A stretch of 6,544 nt of DNA, from assembly GCA_031261385.1 (NCBI GenBank), contig JAISJS010000121.1, positions 1-6,544 on the forward strand, written 5' to 3'. Source of the DNA: Treponema sp. GTDB taxonomy: Bacteria; Spirochaetota; Spirochaetia; Treponematales; Breznakiellaceae. Positions within the stretch are counted from its first letter, which is position 1. Each line of letters starts with the position of its first letter. A model generated the notes under the pieces. That model did not search any database. It was not told the DNA's origin and worked only from the letters and a program-made list of their open reading frames with translations. This document shows, one piece after another, positions 1 to 5,460 of the stretch. A program made the position numbers and the translations under genes.

Positions 1-2
1 TG

Positions 3-332
3 GATTATCAGGGCTTAATCGTCAAGGAACTTGCCGCTAAAACGGGCATTAATGTAAATACACTAAATCATTATCTGTCAGGGAATAAAAATATACCACG
101 TGCGGATGCTGCGGTCAAAATCGCCAGGGCGCTCGGGGTTACCGTAGAATACCTTGTCACCGGGATTATGGGACGGCCTAACGCCGCAAACAATATGTCA
201 AAATATCTGCCCTTTCGTGATGTGCTGAACGACCTGCTTGTCCTGCCGGAAGATATTTTAGAGCCGATGAAGGCGATGATAAAAACTGCGGCGGTTCGGG
301 AACAAAAACGAAAACGGAAGGGGCGGGTTTAA
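3..332 (+). CDS. XRE-family helix-turn-helix regulator, 5' end cut off by the window
   Basis: This is the only open frame at the left edge. It runs 109 codons from the first complete codon to a TAA stop, and its start lies outside the window. The first ~55 residues match the back part of a Cro/C1-type HTH domain: VKELAAKTGINVNTLNHYLSG gives helix 2, turn and recognition helix, followed by the usual PRADAAVKIARALGVTVEYLVTG continuation. The remaining ~55 residues include a hydrophobic and acidic stretch (VLNDLLVLPEDILEPM), perhaps for dimerisation, and end in a very basic tail (KRKRKGRV). Proteins of this kind are small DNA-binding repressors of phage, toxin-antitoxin or stress genes. No target is shown, but the operator-like repeats 110 bp downstream are a candidate. 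The HTH call is firm; the biological role is open. Confidence 0.85.
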   Translation, partial: DYQGLIVKELAAKTGINVNTLNHYLSGNKNIPRADAAVKIARALGVTVEYLVTGIMGRPNAANNMSKYLPFRDVLNDLLVLPEDILEPMKAMIKTAAVREQKRKRKGRV

Positions 333-336
333 TACT

Positions 337-426
337 TCATTCCACGACACCTATTCCTTCTTTTTTGGCTATCATAAGCAGCGGGTGATCGATGGTTAAA
401 AGTAGATCCCGGTTGAGGTTCGATTC
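337..426 (-). pseudogene. possible remnant of a PIN-domain protein (C-terminus only)
   Basis: Read on the minus strand, these bases encode a short tail ending in TGA, with the core NRDLLLTIDHPLLMIAKKEG followed by IGVVE. The pattern 'D-LLLT-D-x-x-L...A...GI-VV' resembles the last strand-helix-strand of PIN/VapC-type ribonucleases, where an Asp after 'LLT' is a metal ligand. The frame is closed by a TAA about 24 bases further upstream, inside the promoter repeats of the neighbouring gene, and no start or ribosome binding site is present. If real, it is a gene fragment cut off when the ATPase gene and its promoter arrived. It could equally be chance, since about 25 residues is little evidence. 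Confidence 0.25.
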
Positions 427-430
427 TCCC

Positions 431-458
431 TTGACATATACAATTTACTCACTATAAT
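431..458 (+). promoter_or_regulatory. sigma-70-type promoter of the AAA_14/DUF4143 gene
   Basis: A consensus TTGACA (431-436) is followed after 16 bp by a consensus TATAAT (453-458). Transcription would start near 465, leaving a leader of about 40 nt before the ATG at 504. A strong ribosome binding site, AAAGGAGG (491-498), lies five bases before that ATG. Both hexamers are perfect matches, so unregulated expression should be high. The -10 box lies in the spacer and right arm of an inverted repeat, which suggests repression. Confidence 0.85.
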
Positions 459-486
459 GAGTAAATTACTCAATGTAATGAGTAAT
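444..486. repeat. two tandem inverted repeats over the promoter: probable operator
   Basis: Two 22-bp inverted repeats, sharing one base, have the form TTTACTCA-N6-TGAGTAAA (444-465) and ATTACTCA-N6-TGAGTAAT (465-486). Both have perfect 8-bp arms and 6-bp spacers. Seen another way, two 21-bp units (444-464 and 465-485) are direct repeats that agree at 18 of 21 positions. The 21-bp period is two turns of DNA, so both palindromes present the same face. The first covers the -10 hexamer and the second covers the start of transcription. This is the layout of an operator bound by two dimers of a repressor. The binder is unknown: the ATPase itself, which has a putative winged-helix segment, and the XRE protein next door are the local candidates. 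Confidence 0.75.
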
Positions 487-503
487 CTGTAAAGGAGGTT
501 TTT

Positions 504-1685
504 ATGTTTAAGCGGCAGTTGGTAAAACAATTGAAGGATAGAATGCATGAAAAACGACAATTTATTCAAATCATAACCGGGCCCCGCCAGTCGGGAAAGA
601 CTACTGCGGTAAACCAGGCCTTGGAATCCGGGAAAAGCCCTTATTACTATATCAGTGCTGATGACCCTATAGCATCTTCTTCCGAATGGCTTGGTAACGA
701 ATGGGAACAGGCCCGTTTGCTGCAAAAAAAGACAGGCAGGGAGACTATCTTTGCTATCGACGAAATTCAAAAAGTCAAACAGTGGTCATCAATTGTCAAG
801 CAATTTTGGGATGAAGACAGCCGGAAAAAAATACCTTTGAAGGTCATCCTGACCGGATCCTCCAGTTTATTGATTCACAAGGGGCTTACGGAATCCCTCC
901 AGGGGCGTTTTGAAATACTTTACAGCCCGCATTGGAGTTATTCCGAGTGCCGATCTGCTTTTGGGTATACCCTTGAAGATTTTCTGTTTTTTGGAGGCTA
1001 TCCCGGCGCCTCTGTATTAAAAGATGATGAGAACAGGTGGGCACGGTATATCGGTACTTCAATCGTAGAACCGACTATCGCCAATGATGTCCTTCTCATG
1101 GAAGAAGTACGTAAACCTGCGCTGCTGCGTTCTCTCTTTAATCTTGGCGCAGTCTATTCGGCCCAGGAATTGTCATATACAAAAATAATGGGGCAGCTTG
1201 CAGATGTAGGAAACACGGTTACTCTGGCACATTATTTGGATTTATTGGAAAAAGCAAATATGCTTTGCGGTCTGCATAAATATTCCCGCCAAAAAATTCA
1301 GGAAAGAAAGAGTTCTCCCCGGCTTATGGTTTTTGATACTTCCCTTATGACTTATTCACAGGGAAGTTCCCGTAAAATGCTTTTGGGTGATCCGGTAAAA
1401 AAAGGTCATCTTGTGGAAAGCGCGGTTGGGGCGTACCTGCTGGCACGATCAAAAGAGGAGGGTTTTGAAGTATTCTGGTGGCGGGAACGTGATGATGAAG
1501 TAGACTTTGTCCTGACAAAGAATCAAAAGCTGACTGCCATAGAAGTAAAAAGCGGCAGGGTAAAAAAAACAGGGGGTAGCATTGAATTCAAAAAAAAGTA
1601 TCCCCAAGCCCTGCTGTTTACTGTCGGAAGCGCAAATTTTGGGCTTGAGGATTTCCTTTTGGGAAAGTTTGACCTTTTTGGATAA
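504..1685 (+). CDS. AAA_14 / DUF4143 family ATPase with C-terminal nuclease-like domain
   Basis: A 393-residue cytosolic P-loop ATPase of the archaeal-type AAA_14/DUF4143 family, at the usual family length. Walker A is GPRQSGKT (26-33), Walker B is IFAIDEIQ (82-89, with D86 and E87), and a sensor-like strand LTGSSSLL (116-123) is followed by the typical SLQGRFE (131-137). After the ATPase comes a helical segment reading like a winged helix (LSYTKIMGQLADVGNTVTLA and the following helix). The C-terminus holds a PD-(D/E)XK-like core: EVDF (332-335), then IEVKSG (346-351), with D334 and E347-x-K349 placed as in nucleases of that fold. The ATG has a strong ribosome binding site. It is a single gene with its own promoter and operator, and by eye is richer in A+T than the minus-strand operon to the right, which fits transfer. 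Members are abundant and scattered among bacteria; their role is not settled. Family assignment is firm, function is not. Confidence 0.9.
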   Translation: MFKRQLVKQLKDRMHEKRQFIQIITGPRQSGKTTAVNQALESGKSPYYYISADDPIASSSEWLGNEWEQARLLQKKTGRETIFAIDEIQKVKQWSSIVKQFWDEDSRKKIPLKVILTGSSSLLIHKGLTESLQGRFEILYSPHWSYSECRSAFGYTLEDFLFFGGYPGASVLKDDENRWARYIGTSIVEPTIANDVLLMEEVRKPALLRSLFNLGAVYSAQELSYTKIMGQLADVGNTVTLAHYLDLLEKANMLCGLHKYSRQKIQERKSSPRLMVFDTSLMTYSQGSSRKMLLGDPVKKGHLVESAVGAYLLARSKEEGFEVFWWRERDDEVDFVLTKNQKLTAIEVKSGRVKKTGGSIEFKKKYPQALLFTVGSANFGLEDFLLGKFDLFG

Positions 1686-1712
1686 GTGAGGTAATTTCAA
1701 AAGTGCGCACGA

Positions 1713-1735
1713 GTGCGCAAACACTGTTGGCGCAC
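1713..1735. repeat. hairpin-forming inverted repeat
   Basis: GTGCGCAAAC (1713-1722) and GTTGGCGCAC (1726-1735) can pair with a single mismatch around a 3-base loop. The self-complementary GTGCGCAC lies just before it (1703-1710), so TGCGCA-type units occur repeatedly within about 30 bp. It lies downstream of the ATPase gene but has no T-run on the plus strand, so it is a poor terminator for that gene. Together with the next hairpin and the parS palindrome it makes an intergenic stretch dense in dyad symmetry, which may belong to a dispersed repeat. Confidence 0.5.
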
Positions 1736-1737
1736 AC

Positions 1738-1764
1738 AAAAAGGGAGGTTGCCTTTAGGCAACC
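1738..1764 (-). terminator. possible intrinsic terminator reading leftward
   Basis: GGTTGCC (1747-1753) and GGCAACC (1758-1764) form a perfect 7-bp stem with a 4-base loop, and an inner T-A pair could extend it by one. On the minus strand the stem is followed after four bases by five T's (A-run 1738-1742 on the plus strand). This suits termination of transcripts coming from the deacylase gene that ends at 1842, but the parS palindrome lies between them, so the distance is about 80 bp. On the plus strand no T-run follows. Confidence 0.4.
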
Positions 1765-1796
1765 GTACGCGCCGCAGGGCAGCGCAGATTGAACAA

Positions 1797-1830
1797 GCAA
1801 CTAATTGTTTCACGTGAAACAATTAGTTGC
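1797..1830. promoter_or_regulatory. parS: parS centromere-like site inside a perfect 34-bp palindrome
   Basis: Bases 1806-1821 read TGTTTCACGTGAAACA, the canonical 16-bp parS sequence recognised by chromosomal ParB/Spo0J. ParB loads there, spreads as a CTP-dependent clamp and works with ParA and SMC to segregate origin regions. The symmetry does not stop at the 16-mer: arms of GCAACTAAT and its complement extend it to a perfect 34-bp palindrome centred between 1813 and 1814. It lies between two convergent genes, where a bound ParB cluster would not block a promoter. The match to parS is exact; activity is inferred, and no parA or parB gene is in the window. The extended palindrome could also fold as a 17-bp hairpin in RNA and end transcription, but no good T-run follows on either strand. 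Confidence 0.85.
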
Positions 1831-1841
1831 CACCTCCCCCC

Positions 1842-2321
1842 CTACTCCCCACCCTCAATCGGCTTACAGACGTCAACCCATTCTTTGTTTTGGGAGTATT
1901 CGTCCAGTTCCGCCAGGGTTAGTTCAATGGCGGAATTGCCGCTGCCGCATGCGGGGAATACGGTCCGGAAGCGCTTCATGGAGATGTCCAGGTATACTTC
2001 CACGCCGGGCGGAAGGGCAAAGGGACAAACGCCGCCGACGGCATGACCGGTATATTGCAGAGCTTCGTCGGGGGTGAGCATTTTGGCTTTTATCACGAAA
2101 CGGTCCTTGTATTTGCGGTTATCCAGCTTCATGTCTCCGGCAGTAACGACAACCATGGCGCCCCCTGCGGTCTTTAAGGATATGCTTTTTGCAATCCGGG
2201 CGGGGATAACCCCCAGTGCTGCCGCCGCTTCGTTCACTGTTGCGGTGGAAGCGTCCAATTCAATGATATCTTTATCCCTGCCCCATCGGCTTAAATACTC
2301 ATGTACCTGTTCAATCGACAT
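1842..2321 (-). CDS. YbaK/EbsC-family aminoacyl-tRNA deacylase-like protein
   Basis: The 159-residue product is a single YbaK/ProX-type editing domain at normal family length. These cytosolic proteins hydrolyse mischarged aminoacyl-tRNA in trans, for example Cys- or Ala-tRNA(Pro). Visible family marks are the N-terminal segment TVNEAAAALGV (28-38), the conserved lysine in RIAKSI (K45), the strand MVVVTAGD (56-63), the loop GHAVGGVCPFALP (92-104), and the C-terminal PACGSGNSAIEL (123-134). The length and the GGVCPF...SGNSAIEL pattern look more like the EbsC/YbaK-like branch than ProRS-linked ProX; the substrate cannot be read from this. The ATG at 2321 is preceded by AAAGGGAG (plus-strand 2329-2336) at good spacing. 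It stands alone, divergent from the small lipoprotein gene and convergent with the ATPase gene. I found no convincing -35/-10 pair; a TGGTATAAA (extended -10, 2341-2349) is close but would give a very short leader. Confidence 0.88.
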   Translation of the reverse strand: MSIEQVHEYLSRWGRDKDIIELDASTATVNEAAAALGVIPARIAKSISLKTAGGAMVVVTAGDMKLDNRKYKDRFVIKAKMLTPDEALQYTGHAVGGVCPFALPPGVEVYLDISMKRFRTVFPACGSGNSAIELTLAELDEYSQNKEWVDVCKPIEGGE

Positions 2322-2397
2322 TCCCGAACTCCCTTTGTCCTTTATACCACAATTTTGTATATTTTTCCGGTTTTACGGCATTTTGTAAACAGTGAAT

Positions 2398-2426
2398 TTT
2401 ACTTTACTAAAATAATTAAGTATATT
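2398..2426 (+). promoter_or_regulatory. likely promoter of the small lipoprotein gene
   Basis: TTTACT (2398-2403) and TATATT (2421-2426) are separated by 17 bp, matching the sigma-70 consensus at 4 and 5 of 6 positions. Transcription would begin near 2433. The leader would be about 20 nt and contain the ribosome binding site GAGGAG (2443-2448). The surrounding 130 bp are very A+T-rich, as expected of a promoter region between divergent genes. Confidence 0.5.
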
Positions 2427-2454
2427 TGTAGTAACACTAAGCGAGGAGTTTATA

Positions 2455-2604
2455 ATGAAAAAAACAGTTTTCCTGACGGCGGCCCTTTGTACGGCCTTGT
2501 ATTTTGGAGCTTGTGCAAGCGATAACACAGTAAAAAACAGCGATATTGAAACCAGCGGCAAAATGACGGTTAATGAGACGATAGTCGAAGAGATCTCGCA
2601 ATAA
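2455..2604 (+). CDS. small lipoprotein, 49 residues, unknown function
   Basis: ATG at 2455 opens 49 codons ending in TAA. GAGGAG (2443-2448) sits six bases before the ATG, and a plausible promoter lies upstream. The product begins MKKTVFLTAALCTALYFGAC: two lysines, a hydrophobic helix, and a lipobox-like YFGAC with Cys20 as the likely lipidated residue. A second cysteine (C12) is buried in the signal helix. The mature part is only about 30 residues, mostly polar and acidic (ASDNTVKNSDIE...), and ends EEISQ. It has no recognisable domain; after export and lipidation it would sit as a short peptide on a membrane. Size and layout recall entericidin-like peptides, but I see no sequence match to them. 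It is short enough to be missed by automated gene calling. The combination of promoter, ribosome binding site and signal sequence makes it likely real. Confidence 0.7.
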   Translation: MKKTVFLTAALCTALYFGACASDNTVKNSDIETSGKMTVNETIVEEISQ

Positions 2605-2620
2605 ATTTAACCGCAAAGAA

Positions 2621-2689
2621 GACCGCTTGCGCGGTCAATCTGAAAGAATAAGGCGCAGAAGGAAAGAAAACATCTTCCCCCTTCTGCGC
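2621..2689. repeat. two consecutive inverted repeats after the small lipoprotein gene
   Basis: GACCGC-TTGC-GCGGTC (2621-2636) is a perfect 6-bp stem with a tetraloop. GCGCAGAAGG (2653-2662) pairs perfectly with CCTTCTGCGC (2680-2689) across a 17-base loop. Neither is followed by a T-run, so they are not classic terminators. The wording (CCGCAAAGAAG..., GCGCAGAAGGAAAGAAAA) is of the kind seen in dispersed intergenic repeats with purine-rich 'GCAAAGAA' units; that comparison is from memory. They could protect the 3' end of the lipoprotein mRNA. Confidence 0.5.
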
Positions 2690-2696
2690 ATTCGTA

Positions 2697-2751
2697 GTCT
2701 GTCCGCAAAGTAACCGACTTTGTGGACAGACACTAAGTAATACTTATTTTT
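2697..2751 (+). terminator. long hairpin, probable terminator between convergent genes
   Basis: GTCTGTCCGCAAAGT (2697-2711) pairs with ACTTTGTGGACAGAC (2717-2731) over 15 positions with one G-T wobble and a 5-base loop: a very stable stem. It is followed by TAAGTAATACTTA, itself a small dyad, and five T's (2747-2751). The T-run is about 15 bases from the big stem, further than usual, though the small dyad sits right before it. It lies where transcripts from the small lipoprotein gene (plus) and the META lipoprotein gene (minus, ending at 2761) meet. Termination is likely, but the strand is less sure. Confidence 0.45.
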
Positions 2752-2760
2752 GGGGCCGGT

Positions 2761-3228
2761 TCACTCAAACACCATCACCGCTTCCCTGCCGTCTTCTGTT
2801 TTGGTAGAGAATTCCAGGTGTTTGGCTTGATCCAGGTTCCACTGATATACATTGCTTAAAAGAGCAAAGAAATCATGTTCCTTGAGCTTTTCAGGTTCCC
2901 GTATGGGGGCCATGAGGGTAGCGGCGGCCGGTTTAAAGGTTATGGCGAGGCCTTTGCCCAATTCAAAGGGGGCGGTATAACGGTTCGGCGCGCCTTTTCC
3001 GCTTACACGGTCAGCATCGAATTTCAGGGTAAAAATGTCCCCAAATGATTCATTCTCCAGTTTGCTGCGATCATAACCGATGCTCTCCGAGTCGACACGG
3101 ACCTCGATCAGTTTCCATTCCTTGTCCTTGATTTCCGAAAATTTCGGTGTACTTTTGCAGGCCGATGTCATAGCCAGCAACGCGAAAATTGCGGCAATCA
3201 TTGCCGTCTTTTTGATTAAATGATTCAT
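2761..3228 (-). CDS. META-domain (HslJ/DUF306-like) lipoprotein
   Basis: The 155-residue product has a lipoprotein signal: MNHLIKK, a hydrophobic stretch (residues 8-22), then TSAC with Cys24 as the lipidated residue. The mature part is one META domain, typical in length. It opens with KEWKLIEVRV and continues with a strand FTLKFDADRVSGKGAPNRYT carrying the 'G-x-G-x-x-N-R-Y' signature, then a central TLMAP and EHDFFALLSNVYQW, and ends with strands around LEFSTKTEDGREAVMVFE. Such proteins lie on the periplasmic face of a membrane or at the cell surface; E. coli HslJ is linked to novobiocin resistance and heat shock, but the molecular role is unclear. GGAGGA (plus-strand 3233-3238) lies four bases before the ATG. 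Although it follows the 726-residue gene by 49 bp on the same strand, it has a promoter of its own. Confidence 0.85.
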   Translation of the reverse strand: MNHLIKKTAMIAAIFALLAMTSACKSTPKFSEIKDKEWKLIEVRVDSESIGYDRSKLENESFGDIFTLKFDADRVSGKGAPNRYTAPFELGKGLAITFKPAAATLMAPIREPEKLKEHDFFALLSNVYQWNLDQAKHLEFSTKTEDGREAVMVFE

Positions 3229-3244
3229 TACATCCTCCGGTTTT

Positions 3245-3274
3245 AGTATAACATATTATGCAAATGTTTTTCAA
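3245..3274 (-). promoter_or_regulatory. promoter of the META-domain lipoprotein gene
   Basis: On the minus strand TTGAAA (plus 3269-3274) is followed after 18 bp by TATACT (plus 3245-3250), each one or two bases from consensus. The -35 starts only three bases after the stop codon of the upstream gene (3278-3280), so the promoter fills the short gap exactly. The start would be near 3238, giving a very short leader that begins at or just before the GGAGGA ribosome binding site. Confidence 0.65.
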
Positions 3275-3277
3275 ATT

Positions 3278-5458
3278 CTAAATTTCGCCGTCCGGGGGTC
3301 CGTTTTTAGCGGCGGCTTCCCGATCCCGGTCTCTTTGTTTCATGGCCTGTTTAAAGATGACATCGGCGTCTATTTTGTTTTCTACTCCAAAGAGGGGCAT
3401 GTATCCCTCTCCGTCAACGCTGCGGAAAAGCGGTCCCGGTCGGTTCTCGTAGGCCCAGCTGTTTTCGTTGTTGACCAGATAATCCAGAACGGTGGTAACC
3501 GCCAGGGTATAAAAAATGAGGGAGGCGTTGGTTCTTTTCTTGGGTCCCAAAAGGGCATCCAGACGCATGGAAACAGGATTGGGGACCTCAAAATTATACG
3601 GTTCCCAGGGGTTGTCGATGCCGTCACAGGGGGCCAGCGCTTCCGCACCGCCCCGGCGGGTACCCTGTTCAATCCCCACTGCGACTGCGGTAAGATACTT
3701 GCGCAGCAGCCGGATCTCCCCATAAATCGGGGTAGTATCGCCTTTTTGAAACGGCGGGGGGCCAATAGATTCAAATTTGTAATAGGGCAAAAAGTAGAGC
3801 CGCTTGGCCCAATGGAGTTCGTTCAGGGTGCGTTTTGCATAGACCGAAGTCCGCGACTCGGCGGAATTTTCCAGGATGTGACAATACTCCACGAGCCGGG
3901 GAAGGTACTCTTTTTCAAGTGATACATCAATGTACCGCTGCCAGCTATTGATGATGCTCCCCAGGTAATCATCCACCCGGCTCGGGTTGCCGTCGGAGCC
4001 GGTGACGGCGCCAAAGGTGACGTAGCGGAGGGCAAAAAACAGTTCCTCAAGGACATGCATCAAGACGGCAGCCTGCAGCAGGGGATCGGTCGGGGCAATG
4101 AGTTCGTAGCCTCTTTTCATGCTAAACATATCGGTAAAATATGGAAACAGATCGGGATACGTTGAAAGCCGGTCCCAGCCGGCTTTGGGGAAAAGGGTTT
4201 CCAGGGTATTAAGTCCCCGCGCAAGGGCCTTCTGTTCGGCTTCCTGGGCGGCCCGCCGGGCTTTCCGTTCAATCACTTCAGGATCGCTGGAATCTTCGTC
4301 TTCAGCCTGATCCGGCTCCGGTCCTTTTTCCCCGGTCTCATTGGCTTTTATTTCTTCTACCGGACCGGACTCCACATCACCGTTTTCCGCCTGCTGCGCC
4401 GTCATGGCTGCGGGGCTGATACGGTCTCCATCGGTAACGTTGAGAAAGGCCATGATCCGGTTGCGGCGATCGATAAAGAACCGCTCATACGGCAGCCAGC
4501 GGTCAGAGAGCAGTTTCATCAGCAGGGGATACAGCAGAAAACGCACATCCCGCTTGATATCGCTAAAAGAAGTCAGAGCGGTACGGATCAACCCCTGGTA
4601 CTTATCTTTGGCTTCCATCGGATTTTCTATGTACAATATTTTGTACAGAAGTTTGTACGCCCCCTTGATATGGATATCCGCGTCCAGCTGCTCCAGGATA
4701 AAAAGGGGTTTATATACCGCCCTGAGAATGTCGGAAAATTCGGTGGTTTTGGCAGTCCGGGGATGAGCCTGAATTTTCGCCAGGTCTCCGGTAATGCGTT
4801 CAATATTCCAGTAGCGGATCGTATCCAGAATAGAAAAAACAAACGGCGAAGTCCGTTTAAGTTTTTCACTGCGCTTTGTATTGTTGCGGGGAAACAGGGT
4901 GCGGGTAGAAGTTACCAACTGTTCAATACGCCGGTAGTATTCGTTCATCCGTTTGTTTACAAAGAGCGCATTCACATAATCCGGAGGATCGCTGAAAAAT
5001 GAAAGCATGGATAACAGCGCCTGGCTTCCTGTTTTTATGTCAAATTCCGGCTGGGCCGCATAGCGATCCATCTTTACCCGCTCAAAATAAACGGTCTTAA
5101 GCTGAACCGATGGGTCATCCGCCGGGTCGCCTTTCTTGTTCTGGGGAAGGGAGCGTTTCAGGGCCTTTTCCTCATGCTCATCCAAGTCTATCAAGTCGAC
5201 CCGGTGTTTCGGCCGGCTGCCGGTTCCCCTGCCGGAATTTTTGCCCTTGCCGCCGACGACAAGTTCCACCGTTTCATGCCGGGTTTTAACAGGCCGCTTT
5301 TTCTTGCTGTTGTCCTGTTCTTCGTTCCGCTCATAGCCCACCTCGCCTCCGAGAATTTGGGCCATACGTTTGGCTTCCTCTGCGTCAAGTTCACCTAATT
5401 TTCCGCGTACCCGGTTTAATTCACCCGGCGCATACACTGCCTTTGGTTTTTTTGCCAT
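3278..5458 (-). CDS. large charged protein of unknown function (726 residues), probably spirochaete-specific
   Basis: I recognise no named domain. The best start is the ATG at 5458, two bases after the stop of the upstream DUF2804 gene; the frame could extend to a TTG at 5497, but that would lie inside the upstream gene. No clear ribosome binding site precedes the ATG, so translational coupling is likely. Residues 1-45 (MAKKPKAVYAPGELNRVRGK, then LDAEEAKRMAQILGGEVG) look like a conserved opening. About 46-115 is lysine/arginine-rich and probably disordered (KKKRPVKTRHE, GKGKNSGRGTGSRPKHR). Two large helical parts with many aromatic residues (about 120-345 and 412-700) flank an acidic low-complexity linker (about 350-400) and an ERKARRAAQEAEQKALARG helix. 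No signal peptide or membrane segment is visible, so it should be cytoplasmic. The basic tail could bind nucleic acid or an acidic surface; that is inference only. Confidence 0.85.
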   Translation of the reverse strand: MAKKPKAVYAPGELNRVRGKLGELDAEEAKRMAQILGGEVGYERNEEQDNSKKKRPVKTRHETVELVVGGKGKNSGRGTGSRPKHRVDLIDLDEHEEKALKRSLPQNKKGDPADDPSVQLKTVYFERVKMDRYAAQPEFDIKTGSQALLSMLSFFSDPPDYVNALFVNKRMNEYYRRIEQLVTSTRTLFPRNNTKRSEKLKRTSPFVFSILDTIRYWNIERITGDLAKIQAHPRTAKTTEFSDILRAVYKPLFILEQLDADIHIKGAYKLLYKILYIENPMEAKDKYQGLIRTALTSFSDIKRDVRFLLYPLLMKLLSDRWLPYERFFIDRRNRIMAFLNVTDGDRISPAAMTAQQAENGDVESGPVEEIKANETGEKGPEPDQAEDEDSSDPEVIERKARRAAQEAEQKALARGLNTLETLFPKAGWDRLSTYPDLFPYFTDMFSMKRGYELIAPTDPLLQAAVLMHVLEELFFALRYVTFGAVTGSDGNPSRVDDYLGSIINSWQRYIDVSLEKEYLPRLVEYCHILENSAESRTSVYAKRTLNELHWAKRLYFLPYYKFESIGPPPFQKGDTTPIYGEIRLLRKYLTAVAVGIEQGTRRGGAEALAPCDGIDNPWEPYNFEVPNPVSMRLDALLGPKKRTNASLIFYTLAVTTVLDYLVNNENSWAYENRPGPLFRSVDGEGYMPLFGVENKIDADVIFKQAMKQRDRDREAAAKNGPPDGEI

Positions 5459-5460
5459 TT

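Noticed and set aside
444..486. The two 21-bp direct repeats as the start of a CRISPR array or plasmid iteron set
   Set aside because: There are only two copies with no spacers, they overlap a consensus promoter, and their internal symmetry is that of an operator.
396..770. 124-codon minus-strand frame across the ATPase promoter and 5' part
   Set aside because: It is antisense to the ATP-binding domain, has no ribosome binding site or recognisable protein pattern, and runs through the promoter repeats.
1618..1800. 60-codon minus-strand frame over the hairpin-rich gap
   Set aside because: It overlaps the ATPase 3' end and its residues come from translated palindromes. The composition looks like the spurious frames produced by intergenic repeats.
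1797..1830. The 34-bp palindrome as a plain intrinsic terminator
   Set aside because: It has no proper T-run on either side, only a weak TTGTT on the minus strand, and its centre is an exact parS, which a terminator would not need.
1789..2077. Two plus-strand frames starting within or beside the parS palindrome
   Set aside because: Both lie antisense to the YbaK-like gene, which has clear family motifs, and lack ribosome binding sites.
3335..3922. 195-codon plus-strand frame
   Set aside because: It is a long antisense shadow of the 726-residue gene with no start signals and no protein-like pattern. Several similar shadows occur further right.
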